A stretch of 64,000 nucleotides of DNA from Thuidium tamariscinum. Its lineage: Eukaryota > Streptophyta > Bryopsida > Hypnales > Thuidiaceae. The stretch spans positions 26,861,501 through 26,925,500 of the forward strand of contig OX344749.2 of the NCBI GenBank assembly GCA_947034885.2. Reading direction: 5' to 3'. The position numbers and the translations under genes are program-made. The notes beneath the pieces are model-generated. The model saw only the letters and a program-made list of their open reading frames with translations, ran no database searches and had not been told where the DNA came from. Positions 21,559 to 40,057 of the stretch are shown piece by piece; the stretch's first letter is position 1, and every line of letters begins with the position of its first letter.

Positions 21559-23774
21559 TTAGAGAATTATTAAACCCTAAACCTCCTGTCACGCCATTGT
21601 ACACGAAACCTTAAAAATCATTACTCTTCTCCGAAACATATGAGCAACTTTATCACTACTTGTGTCACTTCAAAGAGAGCACATACATGTTTGACGATTC
21701 CAAGCAACCGCATTGCGCAAGAAGGGCACAATCCTGCGCGAAGCACACCTAGAGCTTCCCATCTGTTCTTCAAATCCACACGCGCCTGAACCCCCCGCAA
21801 TGAAAGTGAAAAAATAATTTTGCGCGCGTTGAGGTGATGCGCATCATTAATGAAACAATTTCGATTTCTTCAAAGCACATTTTGACGCATTTCTGCGTTC
21901 GGGTAGCAAACCGAAAATCTCACAGCCTCTCAAATTATCTTTCTGATCAAGAATCCCCGCATGGCATGCAGAATCCACACAGTCAGTGCAATTGAAGAGT
22001 ACAATTTCGATACCTTATCGGGAATTTGTCGCTGTCGTGGGATCGCTGAATTGATGAAACACCGATCGAGCAATTTGAGTCCTTACGATTCGGCTTGAGC
22101 TTGGACGCTTCGACACTGCGACGTTCTTCTGCAATTGAACGGATTACTTGCAAACCATTCCTGTACTCACAAAAACTCACAGTTTCATGGAAGAAAATGC
22201 AATGCGAAATGTAAGCGCAGCGATGATGAGACGAAGAATTTCGCGAATGAAGGACAATTTTTTGTGAAAACAGTCTGGATTCTCGAAGACCCAGGTTCCT
22301 CTGACACCGCTCCTCAAAACCCCAAACCCTAGTCACTCAGAACAGACAGAATTCTGTAATATCACCTTCACTCTGAGCAAACTTCGAACTTCAGGTAGTT
22401 CTGGCCACGTTCATTTCATTGGATCACTAACTTAACTTAGTGTGCCCTCTGCCGTTGCCACAGTCAAAATCAAAGTAAAAGTAATTTTCTAATTTTTCAA
22501 TTCATTAAAATTTTGAAATTCGTCTCCCCATTTGGTAAATAAAAAAATAAAAAATTTGAAATTCAATAACTTTTTCAGTGTGCATCGGAATATCACAAAA
22601 CAAAGCCCGTGCACCCCTCCTCACCAAGAGCTTTCCAATGATACCAAGTACACCAACCGGGGGATGCATAGGTCGGGAGATCACAACATAATAAAACAAA
22701 CAAACAAAACAAGTAAACAACTTGTCTTAGGGTGTAGATCGTAGTTCATTTTCATTGTAGATGTTTAGGTAGACCATCTTATAACAAATTATACATTATA
22801 ATAAACTATCAAACTATGGCAAATTGGCACTAAGAAGCATTAGATCTAAAATTTAATGTGAAGTTGAAAATATGAACATCTATTAGACTTAATCGTGAAA
22901 GAAACCTGTGTTTGAAACAAGGGTATTAGAGGGACGTGTAACCAAGAATAGTAGAAAAGAAACATGACACCAAACTCCTTTGGACCTTAGTTTTGGTGCT
23001 CCAAGGAGTTTGGTCATATGTTTTTTTTAAACTCCGGCTCTTGGTTTGGCATTCCATCCACTTTACAATTAACTTTATTGTAAGCAGTTTCAAAATTTTA
23101 TTTTGAATGATTAATATTAATGTATGCTTGTGTGTATATGTGTGAATTTCCAAACAAATAACTCTAATGTCCTTGATTAGAGTCCTAGAGCCTTCACAAA
23201 AGAGAATGAATGCATCCATCATAATATTCGTACTAGTTTCAATTGAAATTATAATATCAAACATGAATGGTGCAATCAAAGCAAAAGACAAATGAACATA
23301 CCTTTTGTCATTCACTTAGGAAATGGGGGTGTGTGTGTGTGATATTTAGAGACTACCCCAAGTGCAGTGGGCATTACAAAACTTGGAAAGGATTGCAACA
23401 AAATTTGAAGGGGTGAATAGATTTGTGAATCAATCAATGAATTCCTTGCCCCCAAAATGAATATGTAGAATTGTTGCAAGACTCAAACAACTTTAAGTGA
23501 AAGAAACAATTGTGGTAGTAACATTCAATGACCAAAAGCAAATATGGGGGTGGTTTACTTTCAGTGACAGTGAACTTCTGTCAATTAGACTTTATTTCAT
23601 AAGGTGGCAATTGATGCCAGTCCGCAACCGATGCAAACAACATAATTTTGTCGATGTATGTTACAAAGAGGCAGCAGCAACAGCAGCTAAGGAATCCATT
23701 ATTCGGGTTTCACAAATCCTAACTGGAGTCTTCTTCATGACGAGCAACGAACTGATCCGAGTCCCAATGAAAGA
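21559..23774. other. 5' region of the TPR gene and spacer to the acyl-ACP ligase
   Basis: 21,559-22,400 is less AT-rich and probably holds the 5' UTR and promoter of the minus-strand TPR gene; a leader intron is possible. No TATA box could be assigned. The remainder is AT-rich. A small hairpin lies at about 22,967-23,013 (CACCAAACTCCTTTGG and its imperfect inverse CCAAGGAGTTTGGT), and a short GT microsatellite at 23,328-23,341. The 3' UTR of the ligase gene must end in the upper part of this span. Confidence 0.5.
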
Positions 23775-31683
<7,909 letters not shown>

Positions 31684-32220
31684 AGCCAGCTAAATCTCGC
31701 TAGCACCACACGCCGAGGAAGTTCGAAACCATGCCCTTCATCCAATTCCCGGGACGCAATTCCCGAAGCTTCCAGCCTCCAACGGAATTCTCGAGTCTCC
31801 CTGCAAATCTTCTGGGTACAACTGAAGCTTTAGCAATTCACAACAAGCTCCATCTGGCCGGGCTCGGTCCCGTGTCTCCGGTAAGCTTAACAACGCTGGC
31901 AGTCACAAACTCACAATCACACAAAAGGCTGTGCCCGTCATCGGGTCACCGTCGTCGGGATCGCTCGGTGGCACCGAAACCACTAGGCCGGGGAAGCTAT
32001 CGGGCTTGCGCATTCGGGGCCGCACGATCTGCTTGCTTGTGGGGACACCGTCGATCTGTTCGGGGAACGCTCGACGTTCCCAATTCCCGAAGCAGGACGG
32101 GCCTCACGAGTCAGGGACCTTGCCCTGGAATTGGTGGCCCAAGGGGGTTGCCACACGTGACCGCCTTCACTGGATTTTTCCTGTTCGTTGGTTTATTGCA
32201 GTCAGTCATGGTCGCTACCA
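31684..32220. promoter_or_regulatory. GC-rich 5' flank of the acyl-ACP ligase gene
   Basis: This island is markedly richer in G+C and CpG than the rest of the intergenic DNA, particularly 31,850-32,170. It lies directly upstream of the ligase ATG and is the likely promoter and 5' UTR. A plus-strand open frame from 31,731 runs through it but begins only 48 bases from the ligase ATG and resembles no family. No defined promoter element was recognised. Confidence 0.45.
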
Positions 32221-32729
32221 AAAAAAATTCTTTCATGATGAAAATTGGGCAATATAATAATATTTCAGCATACACTAATTTAAAACAGAATGACTTTGAT
32301 AAATTGGAGTCCCATACACTAACAGAAGAAGCTCGAAAACTGCTTGGGTTTGAAAACCACCCACCTTCTCAAATGTACACAGTTTGTACATGCTGGGTTT
32401 TTTTTATCTTTGCGGGAATGTATAAATGGTGTATATTTGAGGGGAGGGTGGTTCTAAAGCCTTATGCTATTTCGACTTCAAAATTTTATAACCAATTCCA
32501 CAAAGCTCTAAAAAAATATAAAACAACATGGTTTAGATGTCAATTCCACTTGTCTTTGAAGGAAACTTTAGTGAGAAATAGTTCAAGAAGTTTTGCCTCC
32601 CCAAAATTGAGTTTCAGCTCTTAGATGGGTGCTTTATGGACATGCTCCCTTCATAGGATATAAGTCAATTTTGTTTCATTTTATGGCCTATTTGGAGAAT
32701 TGTAGTGGGTTATTTGTATGTATTACTTG
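32221..32729. other. AT-rich spacer, nothing recognised
   Basis: The composition drops back to AT-rich right after the GC island. The open frame that continues through here is not supported as a gene. Confidence 0.4.
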
Positions 32730-33829
32730 TTAACCCTTCATCGTCTAAGGTCCAAGCAAGCCTAAAAGCATCATTGCTTTTCGAGCCTTATGTCTAAATG
32801 TTACTAAGCTATGAAAATCTCAACTGTACGATCTTGTAGTGTACTTATTGTAGATGACATGAATCAAATTTGGAGTCATTTTACTAGTAGAGAATCAACC
32901 TGGTTGTATTGTTTTGGTCATGTTGATGATCAACAAATTTCTATTAATCAACAAAAACTTGTTAATCATCAACATGACCAAAACAACACAAACAAGCAGA
33001 TTTTCTACTAGTGGTTGGCCACATAGATTGCAAAATCATAATGTTTTAGTGTTGGAAAAAAGATTATGAAATTATCTTAAAAACACATTTGGAAGTGAAA
33101 TTTGATTTCTAAGCCTACTCAAATGAAAAAACTTTAAATTGGAAAGTGATTTAAAACCAACATAAAAACACATAAGTGAAAAATGTCATCCTAATGCTTT
33201 GAATTGTTTGCAAAATGACTTTGAAATGTCAAATAAGTAGCAAAAAAGGGTGCAAGAAACACATTTGTCACTGCACTTGCTTCTACTGAGATGCTTCTCA
33301 ATCACTCATTACTTCTTTGATTGATATGAAATTTTAGCCACAAAAACTAGACTAGAATGTTGAACTTTCCAACAAAGATGATTAGAAATGGACTCTCTAT
33401 GACAATGAAACAAGCTACCAAAGTTCACTATAATCTAAAAATGTTTGGTTTTTGAATTTCAAATTGCTTCCAAACATTAAAACACCTTGGATTGCTATGA
33501 AAATTTGATGACAATAACCAAACTTCTTAAAGAACATAACTCAATAAATTATATTGAAAAAAATGATTGGATGAATGAGATACAAGCCTCCGAAGTTGTA
33601 GCCATTAATTGGAGTTTGGTGAACTCAAATTGAACCTATGAACTTCAATTGGCTTTCCAAAAATTATTACATCTTGAATTCATGTGAAAATTTTACCACA
33701 CAAACTAGACTATTATGCACAACTTTTTCAATAAGTTTTTATTGAATTTGGGTAGTAGACACTAAAGATTCACGACTTTGAATTAGATTGTGAGGACACT
33801 TTTTGTCCCCTTAGGCAATGAAGGGTTAA
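32730..33829. mobile_element. 1.1-kb DNA element with TTAACCC ends, carrying a nested MITE
   Basis: The left end TTAACCCTTCATCGTCTAAG and the inverse of the right end TTAACCCTTCATTGCCTAAG match at 18 of 20 positions. The outer TTAA could contain a TTA/TAA target duplication as in PIF/Harbinger elements; this is an inference. The interior is AT-rich and non-coding and contains the foldback MITE at 32,882-33,013, which must have inserted later. Related TTAACCCC ends occur at 40,057 and 51,715. Confidence 0.55.
32882..33013. mobile_element. 132-bp foldback MITE with CACTAGTAGAAAA-type end
   Basis: The element is almost entirely two inverted arms of about 60 bp. The right end inverted reads CACTAGTAGAAAATC and the left end reads TACTAGTAGAGAATC. 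The inner TTTTGGTCATGTTGATGAT is repeated inverted. CACTA-starting ends suggest derivation from the CACTA superfamily. Nested in a larger element. Confidence 0.75.
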
Positions 33830-35609
33830 GATCTAAATAAAAACAAAAATTCTCTTCTAATTCTTTAAATACAAGGGTTGTTTATGAAAGAAATTGAAAT
33901 GAAGAGAGATAAGAATTTGTTATTGTGGTTATTAAAATAGAAAATAGAAATCAAGTAAATTTGAAATGTTTGTCTAACTTTTGTGACAATCTTGCATTTT
34001 TGTCATTACTTGTTGATTCTTTGACACATTGAGAGATTAAAGATATAAATAATCTCCTAGAAATACAAACCAGGTTTCATTTATAATATGCAATTTAATA
34101 TAAACTAATTCACTACTTTGGGTAGTATTTTCATTACATTTATTATCTAGAAGGTTAGTCAAACTTGAGTCATTGAAGTCCACATGTATCTCGTATGAAA
34201 ATGCAAAAATTGCATCTCTATTGATTTTACATGTTACATAGCTTAAAATTGATGTGATAGGGATTTTAATAAGTTTTCAAAATCTTTAATTCTACAAGTA
34301 TTGTTGAATCATTACATATATATTTATCATTTGAAATAAACTTCATTAAATTACTAAAGTTCAAAACAAAAAAAATTTCAAATCCTCACAAATTTAATAG
34401 ATTTTTTATACTTTATCATTATATGATTGTATAACATAGACAATATTCATTGAAAATCACAAATAATATACAAAACCAATTATTTCCTAAAGTTCTTTGA
34501 CTATATTTCTCAAAAAACTAAACTTAGAAAGGGTTGTTTTGATGGCAAAGGCCTCCAAAAAATGACAAATGAAACCTTGTTACATTTGACTGCAAGATTT
34601 AGTAGTAAGCTACTTCATTATATTGTAGTGAAAAAATGGAAGGTTTTGATTGTGCAAATTAAAAGATTATAGCGTTTGAAGTTGAAAAATATGTTCTCGA
34701 GGGTATCCAAATTTCAAGAAATTCTAATTAGAGGAGGCTTTTTGCACAATTTAATTTCACTTTTTTGCTTGAACTTTTTTTCTTGTTTTTTATATCAAAC
34801 TTGGTGGCATGTCTAAAATAATTCATAACATTTCAAATTAAGGAACATGTATCAAAAAATTCCTATAGGAAACTAGCTTCAAAAAAAATCTCATGCAAAT
34901 CTCTTTTTTCAACAATTTATGGCTTGCATGTATAGTAATTTATTCAAAATGTGAATGGTAGAGTTTTAGACCTAGAAGAAGAAGAAAATAACAAAAAAAA
35001 TTGCCCAAAATATCAAACTTTGGCAAGCTGATTATTTTATGTCAAAGTTGAAGGAAAGAACAGTTTAGTATATTGAACCGGATGCAAGAGGAGGTTGGAT
35101 TGGGATTAGTGAAGCCTAACTCATCTTGAATCTCTAACATTGTTCCTCTTGATTGACACATTGTTCCCAATGACTGATACATGTTCACCTCAATTTATAA
35201 TTTATTCCCCTATTCCATGAGATATAGTAGAAAAATCCACATATTATTCTATCTCTTCAAATTCTTTGGATTTCATTTCACACACCGATGCTAGAATGTG
35301 AGCGGGGAGCAATGAGCAATGCATGTTTAAACTCCAACACTCATTAAGACTTCTTTTACTAAAGATAGACTTGTCAAAGTCATAATTAGTGATGTCAGAT
35401 CTAAAAATGATAAATTCAAAATTATTGAAATAAAATTTATTAAAAATAAAAATTTAAAATTTCAATTCATTGTTTAAATTTTTTAGTTTAAGGTAGATGA
35501 TTTAGCATTCAAATGTTGCAAGTAGAGCCAAGAATGATATCTTAGACTCTTCCGCAATAATAAATTACTACCATAGAATTGATGTACAAATGAATTTCAT
35601 CCATGTCAT
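33830..35609. other. AT-rich spacer, nothing recognised
   Basis: No gene, RNA or defined repeat is visible in this stretch. Base composition is strongly AT-rich. Confidence 0.5.
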
Positions 35610-36520
35610 CCATTCATCATCCATCTAAAAAAGGCTCCTTAGATCCATTCATCATACATTTATCATCCTTCCTTGGTTGTTTGGAATTTGAGGAGCCTTC
35701 TTTGAGTACTAAGGAGTCTTCCTTGAATACTAAGGAGTCTTCCTTGAATAAGCCATTGGGCACCAATGAAAGGCTCCTTGGAATCCAAAGAGCCTTCATT
35801 GGGTTCCAAGGGGCCTTTTCTACTTTGGCACTTTGGCACCAAGGAAGGCTATTTGAAATTGAAGAGCCATTCTTTGGTGCCAAAGTGGTCTTATCAAAGA
35901 ACACTCCTTTGGACCCAATGAAGGCTCCTCGGAATCCGAGGAGCCTTCTTTAGAAGACCACTTTAGCACCAAAGAATGGCTCCTCAATTTCAAATAGCCT
36001 TCCTTGGGTGCCAAAGAGTCTTTTTTAGATGAACCTTTTGTCACAAAGAAAGGCTCCTTGGATTCAAGGAGCCTTCTAAGCTATGAAAAGCCTTCTATTG
36101 GCTTGGAGAACCTTCTCAAAAAGCAAAGTCCTTCAACTAATCCTCCAAAAATAGAAGTAGGATCCATTAGCACCACATAAAGACTTCTCACAAGCTTTCT
36201 ATGACACCAATTGTCTCTTTAATGACATACCAAAAATAATTAAGAGAGAGTCCCTTGGTACTAAAACGTATCTCCTCGGATTCAAGGAGACTTCTATAGC
36301 ACCAAGAGTCTATCCAATGACATACTAAAAAAAAATAAAGAAAGTCCTTAAGCATCAAACAAGGGCTCTTTGAAATCAATGAGCATTTTGTTAGATTCCA
36401 AAGAACTTTCTTTTGACTTAGAGGGACCTTCACAAAAAACCAAAGACCTTCAAATAATCCCTCTCAATTAATAGAGGGAGGGTCTTTTGGCACCAAGAAA
36501 TGACTCCTTGGTGCCATGTC
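35610..36520. repeat. Dense block of short palindromes built from GGCTCCTTGG / CCAAGGAGCC
   Basis: Over about 900 bp the words GGCTCCTTGG, AAGGAGCCTTC, TTTGGCACCAAAGA and their inverses alternate every 20-50 bases. They form many imperfect palindromes, e.g. AGGCTCCTTGGATTCAAGGA at 36,051-36,070. Both strands have short open frames with matching Ser/Lys/Glu-rich peptide repeats, a by-product of the symmetry. It is neither a simple tandem repeat nor a single foldback. Origin unknown. Confidence 0.75.
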
Positions 36521-36929
36521 TTGAATAAAAAAATTTTAAAGTAATTTTTTGGGGAAAAAAAAATTTTGAATATTTTTTTTGTAACCAAAATTATTAAAAA
36601 TCCAAATTTAGAGATGGAAGATTCTTTGACACTAATAAATGACCCCTTTGATCCAAAGAGTTGTCTATGGAATTAAAAAATTAAAATTTTTTTGAAAAAT
36701 AAGGGGAAGATTGGGGTCATTCTCAGTTCCATACAATAGTCATCTCTCATCCAATGCAATGGACAATAGATGTATTTCATCCAATATAGTTCATTTTTAA
36801 AAACTCATTCAAATCCATACATCTCCATCCATCCTCTTGAGACTCAATTGTAGCCAAATTTTAAGGTTCTAAACCATGGATATAGACTTCTTATGTTGAA
36901 AAGTTTAAAAAAATTTCACAATTTTTTTT
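36521..36929. other. AT-rich spacer, nothing recognised
   Basis: This holds poly(A)/poly(T)-rich sequence without genes or defined repeats. Confidence 0.4.
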
Positions 36930-36992
36930 TATATTCATTGCTCATTGTTCATTGCTCAACGCTCAATGTTCATTGCTCAATGCTCATACTTT
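36930..36992. repeat. Short tandem repeats of TTCATTGCTCAATGC type
   Basis: Four to five degenerate copies of a unit of about 14 bases built from CATTGCTCA/CAATGCTCA follow one another. A related GAGCAATGAGCAATGCATG lies at about 35,309-35,327 in inverse sense. No function is apparent. Confidence 0.65.
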
Positions 36993-38821
36993 AGCAACCT
37001 TGTCATTTTACATAGCTTTACAAGCCATTTGATTTGTATATTAGAGAATGACAATTAGAGAGGGTTGAAAGGGACATTTTTGTTGACATTTGTCAATCCC
37101 CTCTCTAAATTTTATCTATAATTTTTGACTAGAGTGTCAAAATCATAAATAGATTGTTGGAGATGAAATTTAACTTGATTTTCCAACTTCTCCTAGTTCA
37201 AAGTTTTTGAAAATAATTATTCTACTATGCCAAAATGAGGCCTGAAATTATACACAATTCCTAGTTTTTACTTTATTATAAGTGGTTGCATTCAAATTCA
37301 TTCTAATTTACATATGCCACATAGGTTGTTTAATTACCTCCTACCACCCTCTTATATGAATAACTTCTCCTCTCATCTTCAAATTCACAAAACATATGGC
37401 TCTTGAAGCTATAAGAGATAATAGTCACAACATTTGAAGACTTTGAATGATAAAGGGATTTTTCTAAATCTAATGGGATGGTTATCTACTTCTAGGACCT
37501 CTTTGTACATTGTGGGGTGAATTTATGAGTCTTGAAATTTATAAAAGAAGTACCCTAGCCTAAACTTGGACCAAAAGCTTGCCCATGACCTTGCCTAAGT
37601 TCTTTCGAGCATAGTATTGTAAAATTTCCCTCTAGTGTAATTAACCTTGCCATGTTGCCCCCCCCCCCTCCATTGAAAATGATATTTTTACCCATAACTT
37701 CTCATGGACAAATTCAAATGAAATAAAAATTGGTGGAGTGGCTAGGTACTCCTTGTCCCCACCTCCAAAAAGAATTTCAAAAAATGTAGTTTGGTCCTTC
37801 AAGGATTAAAATACTTTAAAATAGGGTGATGTAATTATTAATGATGTAGACATTGACATTGTCACTAGTAATAACTAATTTAAGATGATAAAATTGTTCT
37901 CAAAAATTCCTACACAATGTATATATCTATATGCGGTTGTGTATATATTTTGTAGAATATCTATAGAGTAGGTTTGTATTATTGTAGGATGCCCTGAAAA
38001 TACTCTTTTATCTTATGTTTTATTTAAAAACTAAAATTGAACATCCTAAAGGAGTGCCTCATCTATTTGAAATTTTATTTGTTGCCAAGAAGAATCAAGG
38101 CAAATCTATTACATAATTGATTATTACATATATAATGTTGAATAGAAAGTCACAAACATTTTAAAGTAGTGTCAAGGTGAGACATTACAATAGTTGGAAA
38201 ATAATAGTTGAACAAGAAGACAAGTTATGCTAAATACAATACATTTGTAAGAACACAATTGCATAACCAAGCGCCTTGAATATTTTCTTATTATTTGAAA
38301 TTCAACTCTAAACAAGAGTGTAAGTTTTGAAACAATTATGAACTTTGGAAATTGTGTCAAATTAACATCTAATGTGGTCGAGAGACGGTCATATCAAATA
38401 TTTAATATAGTAATTTATTTTTAAAAAATTAAACCCTTTTTTACTTTCACGAAAAAAAAATTATTGTATATTATACCCTAATAACAACCAACCATTTTGT
38501 CTCTCCTTGAGAAACAATAAGGGGAATAAATGTAGAACTTCCCTCCCTTGCCTCAAATCCCCTTTAATGTTCTAAAAAATACAAATAGGGAGTTTCAAAT
38601 CTAAGAAAAACTCACCTAGATTAGGGTTTTTTAATTGGGCATTTAAGTGCCTAATTCTACCAAAAATTCTAGCCTTGCTCCCGTCCTATAGAAAATTGTG
38701 AGGTAAAAATGATGTGTAAGTGCCAGAGGTGCACCAACACAAAATGAGAGCATGACTCTATTGAATTAGAATTAGTTGACCCTTGCCTATTTAGAACCAA
38801 CCATAATCTACCACCTACATC
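36993..38821. other. AT-rich spacer, nothing recognised
   Basis: The span has a C-homopolymer near 37,657-37,669 and otherwise ordinary AT-rich sequence. No gene is supported. Confidence 0.5.
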
Positions 38822-39090
38822 CACTAGAAGAAATCCCTGTTTATTTAAACAGAACAAGTCAAGTAGATTGTGTTGAGACCGAGTTGCTGAAAACGCGGAA
38901 AAAAACACAAAAAACACAAAAAAATGCGTTTTTTGTGTTTTTCTACATTTTTCCTGTGTTTTTTCAGCGTTTTCAGCGTTTTCCTGCGTTTTCAGCGTTT
39001 TCCTGCGTTTTCAGCAACGCAGTCTCAACACAATCTACCTGACGTGTTTTTATTGAAATAAACAGGGATTTTTGCGTTTTTCTTCTAGTG
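38822..39090. mobile_element. 269-bp MITE with CACTAGAAGAAA ends and GC-containing core repeats
   Basis: The left end CACTAGAAGAAATCCCTGTT and the inverse of the right end CACTAGAAGAAAAACGCAAA lead into arms of about 75-90 bp (both with AGATTGTGTTGAGAC and GTTGCTGAAAACGC). The centre holds several copies of TTTTCAGCG and TTTTCCTGCG in tandem. The flanking triplets ATC and ACC are a near match to the 3-bp target duplication expected for CACTA elements. Non-autonomous; no coding. Confidence 0.8.
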
Positions 39091-39744
39091 ACCCCTATAA
39101 GCATCACCATCGCCAAGTTTGGCCCATCAAATACGTGATAGTTTGCCTTTGTAGCCAATGACTTTACCTTCATCATTAAAGAATGCTAAGTACTACAAAT
39201 TTTTAATCACTATTTTTGCTAGTCCTTTACTTACTTCCACATTTTGTCACACCATATCTAATTTAGGAGAATCTATCCTTTGATTTGTTTGTGCCATTGT
39301 AACAAATAGACAATAATTGATAATCTTACTTCATAGTTCCTTGTTTAGTAACTTTGATATTATTTGAAACTCTTGGTGTTTTCATATTTGTACAATGTAG
39401 TGATTACATAGCAATGTAGATTTTGGTATGAGTGCCTAATTACTCTCAATTTCTTAGTTTGCCAATAGAGTGTATTTGTGTTTCATGTAGGTTTATTTCA
39501 TTTCTTATATCTAAAGTAAGTAATCTCTCTAAGGCTTTTCAATTGAAATGTTTACATTTAATGGTCTTAATTCTCATTTTGCCATTGGAGTGTTTGTTTG
39601 TTTTGTGCAAGTTTGGTGCATTTATTTGATTTGGAGTTCCTTCATGCTATAACTTTTACTTCTAAGTTGAAACATTGATGTAAATTGTGAAGTAAACAAT
39701 ACTTACCGGCAAACTAAAATTCCTCATAACTTTTGACTCATGAA
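39091..39744. other. AT-rich spacer, nothing recognised
   Basis: No gene or RNA is visible. Open frames such as 39,432-39,629 show no family features. Confidence 0.4.
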
Positions 39745-40057
39745 TCCAAATGGAATTATTCAAAGCTTCCCATGTCTGTATAAACCTAAAGAATCAATTT
39801 GAAATTTCACTTTTTCAAAAAAAGTTATTTTTAAATCAGTTGCCCAAGCTGCCCGTTGAGCAAACAAAATGGCATATCATGCCATAACTTTTTATCCACA
39901 AAGTCAAAAGTTATGAAAATTGTTGGGCCTTAAAGCTAAACCTTGTACACATGTTGTATCAAAATTTCAATGAAAAAAAAATAAAAACTCCATTTGTAGT
40001 GAGCTACCCAAAATTGCTATGTTGCCAAAAAACACAGCTTAGGGGATTAGGGGTTAA
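39745..40057 (-). repeat. Dispersed repeat with TTAACCCCT end (copy 1, minus orientation)
   Basis: Read on the minus strand from 40,057 it begins TTAACCCCTAATCCCCTAAG and continues through GTAGCTCACTACAAATGGAG and CATAACTTTTGACT. The same order is found on the plus strand from 51,715, over roughly 300 bp. The terminal TTAACCC resembles the ends of the element at 32,730-33,829. Its other end was not located. Confidence 0.65.

Noticed and set aside
21983-22336. Minus-strand open frame of 117 codons upstream of the TPR gene
   Set aside because: No family features. It lies in the probable 5' UTR and promoter, and the TPR start at 21,558 is fixed by an in-frame stop.
31731-32624. Plus-strand open frame of 297 codons starting in the GC-rich island
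   Set aside because: It starts 48 bases from the ligase ATG on the other strand, matches no family, and its second half runs into AT-rich spacer. It is probably a by-product of GC content.
35603-36044. Open frames with SLNTKESSLN-like peptide repeats on both strands
   Set aside because: They mirror the palindromic DNA words in both orientations, so they are a result of the repeat, not genes.
37657-37669. C homopolymer, and the G run at 49,500-49,512
   Set aside because: Simple homopolymers, likely slippage, with no associated structure.
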